NCBI GenBank assembly: GCA_014058105.1
Contig: JACGCM010000018.1
Coordinates: 496,001-560,000, forward strand
DNA from: Kingdonia uniflora
Lineage: Eukaryota; Streptophyta; Magnoliopsida; Ranunculales; Circaeasteraceae
Length of the DNA: 64,000 bases
Direction: 5' to 3'
The position numbers were made by a program, and so were the translations under genes. This document shows positions 58,048 to 64,000 of this stretch, piece by piece (positions within the stretch are counted from its first letter, which is position 1; each line of letters begins with the position of its first letter). The notes beneath the pieces are model-generated. The model had not been told where the DNA came from and made no database searches. It saw nothing but the letters and a program-made list of their open reading frames with translations.

Positions 58048-59369
58048 TGATGGGCATGTAAAAATGCCTATTTTACCCTACTTATTTAAGGGTTTTAGAC
58101 TTCATTTTATTGCTTAAAAGATTAATTATTAATTTATTATTGCTTCAGGTTATGTTAGATAAGAGTGTACAAAAAGATAAATTTGGGTGCTAAAGCTGCA
58201 ACTGTCGGAGAAGACCACCTATCTGAGCTATAACTCAGAGCATCTCCAATAGAAAATAAATCTCAAGAGCAAATCATGAGAATATTTGACATATTGAGGA
58301 TATTTTATTATGACAAGGAAGATTTTATTGAGTATAACGAATATTTCACTGAGAATAGAATTTGAAGAAAATAGCTGTTGTCGAGATGTGATAAGCCGAC
58401 AGGTTTATATTCGCCCAATTTTTTTTGGAGAAGTTGCCAATATGTGAAGATATTTTATGGAATATTTTCATATTTTTATACAGAATATATATTTCTGAAT
58501 AAATTATAAAATTCGATTGTATTTTATTTGGCAAAAATACTCTCTTACTAAATATATAACCCTCTCCTTCATCTATAAAAGGAGAGGTATTAACCATGAA
58601 TGATAATCCAATTTTGAGAGCTTGAGAGCATTGCTTAGGAAGCAAAGAAATTGAAGTTCTTGGAGTTGCTTCTAACCTTGAAGCAATTGACCTTTTGTAA
58701 ATTTTACTGATCAATAAAGTATTTTTTCCCATTATACTCATGTCTTTCTTTTTGCTAGTATGTTATATTTTAGGAGTCATCTCTAGCTAAACCATCTTCT
58801 AGGGGAGGGGATGAAGCCGTATTCAATATATATTTAATGTGATCAACTTAACGTAAATTGCTCATTTTGTTTTAACGTCAAAACCATCTTTATGTTAACA
58901 ATTTTATTATTGGTTCATGATCAAATTGATATGAATCAAGTTTTATGAATGTTAATGTAGTTGAATTTAGTTGTACAATTAATATTAACATTGGATTGTG
59001 AATCAAATATTAATGGAACATATTTTGCTTGCTTTAACGTTTTGTATTTTTACATATGAGTTCTCATTTAATGTATTTTGATAAATTTGTTTCTTAAGAG
59101 ATTGTAAATAGACATTTGGTCAAAATCATTATTTCTTCAAAGGGCAATTTATGCTTGTATTTACGTCGAGTATATATTTACGGTAAATCCCCGTTTCCCC
59201 CTAGTCTTTAATCTATTTGTAACCTAAAAATCTCTTTAAAAAAATTTAGTTCTTTTATTTATTAGTTTAGTAGTTTGATTTGAAAATATTATCTAACGAA
59301 TGTTTGGCCTAGTGAAAGACAAAACCTAAAGCCTATATTAACAAAACCCAATTTGATACGGTTTTAGCA
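58048..59369 (+). repeat. Right LTR of the Athila-like element
   Basis: 1322 bp, TGATGGGC…TTTTAGCA, followed by the AGAAG duplication. Around 58798-58865 and 59150-59208 lie imperfect inverted arms (tctaggggagggg…aacttaacgtaaatt against aatttatgcttgtatttacg…gtttcccccta), so this part could fold into a large hairpin. Confidence 0.87.
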
Positions 59370-59379
59370 AGAAGCGAGG

Positions 59380-60560
59380 AACTTATCGATTGTACCGTTT
59401 CAGTCGCCTAGTTTCCACAGATTTGGGATTCAAACTCCTTACTCCGTCATGAGATAATATGATCCCAGACTAGTTGAACTAACGATGAGGAATGGGCCTT
59501 TCCAATTTTTTACTAATTTCTCGACATGTGTCTCTTTTATATATTGAGGGATTTCTTTGAGGACGAGATTGTTGATTTGGAATGTACGGCTTCAGACTCT
59601 TCTGCTGTACGAGTTGGCCAGCATATGGTGATACCGACCTAGGTTGACAATAGCGCATTCTCTAGTTTCATCAATCCAATTCATATTACATGCAAATTCA
59701 AACTCATTATCTTCATTGGTAAGCTCGTGATCTTTGATGGGATGGCGGTATTCTATTTGAATAACGGCTTCGGTGGTATAGGCAAGGAGGAAGGGGGCAC
59801 AACTGGTTGGTTGACGTGGAATGGTACGGTACAACCATAAGATATGAGGAAGTTCTCATATCTAATTCCCTTTTTTCTGTGATTGAAGCCTTTTCTTGAG
59901 TCCATCCACTATGGTTTTGTGGGTTATTTCAGCTTGGCCATTGCCTTAAGGGTAGTAGGGATTGGATTGTGAGTAGATAATATTATATTTGATGAGGAAG
60001 GCTACGACTTTTTTACTAACAAACTGTGGCCCATTATCAATCCGAATCAGGTGGGGGCATCGAAACCGTCTGATGATGTGTTCCCAGATAAAAGATATGA
60101 CCTCTTCTTTTCTAGTTTGACAGAGTGGAACTGCTTCTACCTATTTTGTAAAATAATCTATTACTACGAGTAGGTATCATCAGTTACCTGGAGTATTAGG
60201 AAATTTTCTGACGAGATCGAGCGCCTACCGCTTGAATGGCCAAAATACCTTGCTTGCATGTAGTTCGAGCGCAGGGGCGCAAATCATGTATCCATATCAT
60301 TGACATGTATCACATTTTCATGAGTACTCTTCTATTTTCTTGCGCATTCCTGGCCAGAATACTCTTTGGGTAATCGCTCTATTATCGAGTGATCGACCTG
60401 CGGTATGGGAGCCACAAGTTCCTTCATGTAAATCTCTGAGCATTTTGTCTGCCTTCTCCATAAAGAGGCACTTGAGATAAGGCCCGGTGATTGAATGGTG
60501 GTAGAGGCCACCGTTCTGAACTGTGTAGCACTTGGAGTTCTTGATCAACTGTCGGCGCTC
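59380..60560 (-). pseudogene. Integrase of the outer Tat element
   Basis: Minus strand. The zinc-binding region (60548-60318) has LYHHSITGPYLKCLF, LRDLHEGTCGSHTAGRSLD and RVFWPGMRKKIEEYS. Core fragments around 60240-60020 include FKRxALDLVxKF-like text and RIDNGPQFV, with breaks. The C-terminal part (59834-59592) has AYTTEAVIQIEYRHPIKDHE, NEFEFACNMN and NLGRYHHMLANSYSRRV. Remnants (YLMTE, KTRRLKRYNR) extend to about 59380, beside the Athila-like insertion. Confidence 0.87.
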
Positions 60561-60599
60561 TCTTGGATCTGTTGAGAGGGTCCCTTTGTATTTGTTGTC

Positions 60600-61262
60600 A
60601 AAGCCAAGATAGGCAATGAAGGGCTTTCACCAATCATCATCCTCCTCTTTATCGCCCCCAGTGTTGATCATGCATACATAATGAAGATCAATGTTGGGGG
60701 TTGATATCACTTTGATCTGTAGATATCTTACTTCTCTACCCAAAACCTCAGCTAGGTAAGCCAAGGAATCAGGGTGTCAGTTTTTACCCCGAGGTAGATA
60801 GTCGAGAGTAGCTTGCGAAAATCAGTTCATCCTATCGGCAACAAGGGCTACATACTCGATCATCTTACCATTCTTATTGTATTGTTCAGAGTAATGGTGG
60901 ACGATGAGTAGAGAATCTGTGTAGACTGAGAGCTCAGGGATGTCAAGCTCGAGATCGAGGTCGAGGCCATGAATTAGAGATTTGTATTATGTAACGTTGT
61001 TGGAGGCTTCAAAATCTAAGCGGATTGATTTCTTGATTATTTTCGTTGGAAGGGGTAATCAATACAATTCCAATTCCAGACCCTGCAGGTTCTGCTGAAC
61101 CATTTATAAGAAGTCTACACCCTTTTCATGTAACCCATTCAGCTCGCTCGTTAAATGCTTTGGTGGGTGAATCTTCTGTAATTTCTTCTGTGAGGTCAGG
61201 ATCGTGCTCCTCCCAATTGGGATCTTCCACTGGAAAAACTGCGAGAAAATTGGCAACGACCT
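60600..61262 (-). pseudogene. Archaeal-like RNase H of the outer Tat element
   Basis: Between integrase and RNase H on the minus strand, frames show LLINGSAEPAGSGIGIVLI (Asn for the catalytic Asp), FEASNNVT-like text, LDLDLELDIPELSVYTDSL (second Asp kept here), MIEYVALVADRM and RGKNxHPDSLAYLAEVLG. Several breaks. Collinear with the inner copy at 39580-40080. Confidence 0.78.
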
Positions 61263-61269
61263 AACCCTT

Positions 61270-62570
61270 TCTGCAATGTCGTTGCTCGAACTTGATATCA
61301 TGTTCTCCCAAACTGACTGACCATTGTTGCACTCTTCTGGATTATTCTTTTTGGGACAAAACTTCTCAGAGTGGGTAGTTTGTCATGATTTTGACTTAAT
61401 GAGCTTGGAAGTAGTGTTTAAGTTTTTGTGAAGTATAAACAAGAGTTAGAAGGAGTTTCTCGATTTTAGAATTCCCCGATTCCGCTGGAGTGAGGGTTTT
61501 GTTGATGAAGTAGTCTAGCTTTTTTATCTTCCCCTCAAATTGAATGAGAACTGAGCTGATGGAAATGTCAGTAACTGCCAGGTAGATGATCAGTTCCTCA
61601 TTATCTACCGGGGTGCTCATAATGAGAGACATCCCCAAATAGGTTTTGAGTTCCTAAAAAGCAACCTCGTATTCTGATGCCCACTTGATCTCTTCGTTGG
61701 GCTAAACTTTTCCTCATTTGGTACAACCTTGAAGTAGTAGGAACAGCCAACGACAGCGATCTAAAGATTCAGAAACCAATCGGTTGATAGCGGCAATCTT
61801 GCCGGTAAGCTTTTGTACGCCCTTCATCGTCTTTGGAGATGACATGTTGAAGAGAGCTCGAATTTGATATGGGTCGGCCTCAATCCCCTTCTTGATGATG
61901 AGATGGTTGAGGAATCAGCCTGAATGTACTCTGAATTGACACTTATCAGGATTGAGTCGCATCCTGTAAGATCGTAAAATGTTGATTATTACGGTTAGAT
62001 CTATGATGTGGCTGTTTGACTATATGCTCTTGCACAAGGGATCATCGATGTAGACTTCAACAATTTTCCCGAGATGAATTTTGAACATAGTTGTCATTAA
62101 CCGCTGATAAGTCGCGCCTGCATTCTTGAGTCTGAAGGGCATGACTTTGTAGTAATAAAATCTTCTTTCAGTGATGAAAGTTGTATTTTCTTGATCTTCT
62201 TCCAAGAGATAAATTTGATTATATCCAGAAGCAGCATCCATCATAGATAGAAGTTCATGACCTGCCATGGAATCAAGAATTTAATGGATAATGGGAAGAG
62301 GGAAGCTACCCTTTGGAGTGTATTTGTTTAGATTGGTGAAATCTACACAAACTCAGACCGATTTGTTCTTTTTTAGAACAACGACGATGTTGGATATCCA
62401 ATCTGGATATTTGGCTTCTCGAATGAACCTCACTCTGATCAATTTCTTAATCTTAATATTGACTTCATCACGAAGATGAGGTATGAGTCATTGTTGTTTC
62501 TGTTTGACCGCCGTGGTGTTGATGGTGATGGCCAATTTGTGACATGCCTTGGTCGGATCGACCCTAGGCA
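61270..62570 (-). pseudogene. Reverse transcriptase and RNase H of the outer Tat element
   Basis: The RNase H part (61638-61396) has MSLIMSTPVDNEELIIYLAV, DISISSVLIQFEGKIKKLDY, FINKTLTPAESGNSKIEKLL and LKHYFQAH. The reverse transcriptase part (62268-62020) has LLSMMDAASGYNQIYLLEED, YYYKVMPFRLKNAGATYQRL and VEVYIDDPLC. Upstream frames show DWISNIVVVLKKNK. YIDD is intact, though MPFGLKN has become MPFRLKN. Stops and shifts lie between the pieces. Confidence 0.88.
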
Positions 62571-63250
62571 TCTCTTCAAAAGTCTACGCAAAGATGTCTT
62601 AATTTATTTGCAAGAATTAAATGAGAGCCTCCTTATCGCGCTGGACTAGCTTGGTACCGATGAAAGTACCCACGCTAGGTCCATCAATGTCGATGTATTC
62701 TGTAGGATCTTCTGTTAAAGGCTGATCATCGATGTGACCAGCTTTCTGTAATTGTTATGCCACATATCTGTCTGATGTTCTTACAAGCTCTAGAAATTTT
62801 CTGACGTCCGTTGATTTTATAGATGCCATCATTGTGTTTGAAGCGAAGTGCTTGATGATAAGTGGAAGCGATTGCTTCCATGTTGTGTATCAGCAGCGGC
62901 CCATAATCCTGAGATAACAAGATTTGGCGTTAATGACGTAGAAGATGACGTCGATTGTGGCTGGTCCAGTGGTGATTGGCAAGATAATCTAGCCTACTCG
63001 CTCTTCTTTGGAACCATTAAATCCATTGATATCGGTGTTGCTCGAAAAGTTTTGATCGGCCAATCCCATTTGGTTGATTGGGCTTTAAAAGAGAATCTCA
63101 ATACCGCTACCAGTATCGATCATCATTGTATGCATGACAAACTTCTTCATCTTGAGCATTATGGCTAATGCATCATGATGTGAAAATTTTACATGACTGA
63201 TGTCGCAATCTTCGAATAAAATCCCAAGCCGGCGATTGCTCGACTCAGGT
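62571..63250 (-). pseudogene. Protease region of the outer Tat element
   Basis: Minus-strand remnants include GILFEDCDISHVKF, KKFVMHTMMIDTGSGIEILF (Asp-Thr-Gly kept) near 63105, a WPIKTFRATPISMDLM-like segment, and the C-terminal LLIHNMEAIASTYHQALRFK with NDGIYKINGRQKISRA at 62726-62920. The parts align with 37440-37893 of the inner copy. Confidence 0.75.
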
Positions 63251-63261
63251 AGAAGCTTGGC

Positions 63262-64000
63262 TTATTTATCTTGAGGTGTGAGATCGCAACATTCTGATAG
63301 CCTCCTGCACTTAAATTTGCAAGAGTTGTTGATCTGATGAATCTCTATCATGTTACTGTTGTTCATATGGTAGAGATGTTTCTCCTCAGCTTGATCTTTA
63401 ACCTGAACTACTTCGAGCAACTTCTTATAGTTATCATCCTTGTATGATTTCAGGTCTATAATGTATTCGTACATTCGCCCATCTTTGAAAATAACTTTTA
63501 GCAACCTCTGTAAAGTATAGTAGTTGTCAGTAACATGATGGTTTACCTTGTGATGCATGCAGTATGGGCGGCTTTCGATTGGTTATAATGGTTGAGATGG
63601 ATGGTATAGCTTATCCTTTGATGAAATTGGAAAATTTATGGAGATTCAGACATTCATCTTAGGGAGAACCAATTTGGGTAATGTACCGCCTTTTTGAGGG
63701 TTGCTAGTGTTGTTTTTGGAATGCTTTTGATCACCCTGATCCTCCTTCGGTTCATTATTTCATTCTGTAGGCTGACCTTTAGTGGTTAGGACAGATTTAG
63801 TAGATTTATGCCTTTTGGACATCATAATTTCCAGGTCAACATACCCATTGAATTTGTAGATAAAGAGGTGTTATCTGGCCTTACAGTCGAGCTAGAGCGC
63901 GTTGGTGAAAGCAATAACAACTATTTTCTCATCAAGATTATCCACCTTTCGTGCGAGCTCCAAAAACTTCTTGGAAAATGCATCGAGTTTCTCTCCTTAT
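63262..64000 (-). pseudogene. Gag C-terminal part of the outer Tat element (runs off window)
   Basis: The zinc-knuckle-like segment (63558-63262) has CMHHKVNHHVTDNYYTLQRL and RRLSECCDLTPQDK. Further right, on the minus strand, KLDAFSKKFLELARKVDNLD, VIAFTNAL and FNGYVDLEIMMSKRHKSTKS match the inner gag at 36660-36900. The rest of gag, the primer site and the 5' LTR lie beyond the window. Confidence 0.82.

Larger units (their letters stand above)
52289..59369 (+). mobile_element. Athila-like Ty3/gypsy element, internally rearranged
   Basis: Inserted in the outer Tat with the 5-bp duplication AGAAG (52284-52288 and 59370-59374). It begins TGATGGGCATGT; the intact LTR is 58048-59369 (1322 bp, ending TTTTAGCA), after the purine tract agcttgggggtatt. 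The left LTR matches only to about 53056. A segment to about 55385 is then inverted and holds gag on the minus strand, while integrase from about 55388 is on the plus strand. Protease, reverse transcriptase and RNase H are missing. Lineage is inferred from gag (CPHHGIDSW) and integrase (CHLPVELEH) motifs typical of Athila. Confidence 0.85.
30229..64000 (-). mobile_element. Outer Tat retrotransposon (minus strand), opened by two nested elements; 5' end beyond window
   Basis: Minus-strand order from the right edge: gag, protease, reverse transcriptase, RNase H, aRNH and integrase (64000 down to about 59480), tandem repeats (51836-52141), an antisense gene on the plus strand (33713-51763), two short antisense ORFs (32406 and 31125), purine tract (about 30791-30803) and 3' LTR (30229-30790). 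A second Tat element (35049-49223) lies in the antisense gene and an Athila-like element (52289-59369) between integrase and the tandem repeats. Without the inserts about 12.5 kb of this element is in the window. Confidence 0.88.

Overview
The window is plant nuclear DNA, most likely from a flowering plant, and is almost entirely retrotransposon. The evidence is plant-type Ty3/gypsy Tat elements that carry a second, archaeal-like RNase H, an Athila-like element, Ty1/copia elements, hAT-like non-autonomous elements, and a single recognisable host gene: an intronless CBL-interacting protein kinase (CIPK). No tRNA, rRNA, bacterial operon or CRISPR array was found.

Layout. 1-8253: a Tat element on the minus strand, 5' LTR at 7688-8253 and 3' end outside the window. 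It sits inside a copia element (copia A) whose pol continues at 8254-10806 and whose probable 3' LTR is 11371-12640. 12811-13669: a hAT-like element. 15540-21424: the CIPK gene, split at 16220-20752 by an LTR element without pol (811-bp LTRs, AAAGG target duplication) and further broken by two nonsense codons. 21615-21830: a partial duplicate of the CIPK 3' end. 22237-26330: a second copia element (copia B) lacking gag. 26708-27667: a second hAT-like element with a perfect 8-bp target duplication. 28385-29106: an inverted fragment of copia B.

30229 to the window end is one large outer Tat element on the minus strand, opened by two nested insertions. The first is a complete Tat element on the plus strand (35049-49223, two 578-bp LTRs, GTAAG duplication). 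The second is a rearranged Athila-like element (52289-59369, AGAAG duplication) whose gag and integrase point in opposite directions.

The most interesting feature is a large gene carried antisense to gag-pol, between integrase and the 3' LTR of the Tat elements. In the two copies of the 30-64 kb region it has five exons of nearly equal size (743/740, 507/420, 418/411, 102/102 and 1462/1380 nt), GT-AG introns at matching positions, a globular N-terminal part and a long coiled-coil C-terminal part. Two short ORFs precede it in the same direction. The first Tat element (1-8253) has a diverged coiled-coil counterpart. Tandem repeats of a different unit lie at the same place in each Tat copy (about 43, 157 and 44 bp).

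Every gene seen is degenerate to some degree. By eye, LTR pairs differ at about 5% (element in CIPK), 7% (copia B) and 10-11% (inner Tat), giving a rough relative order of insertion. Boundaries, target duplications and splice positions were read directly; family names rest on recognised motifs and no database search was possible.
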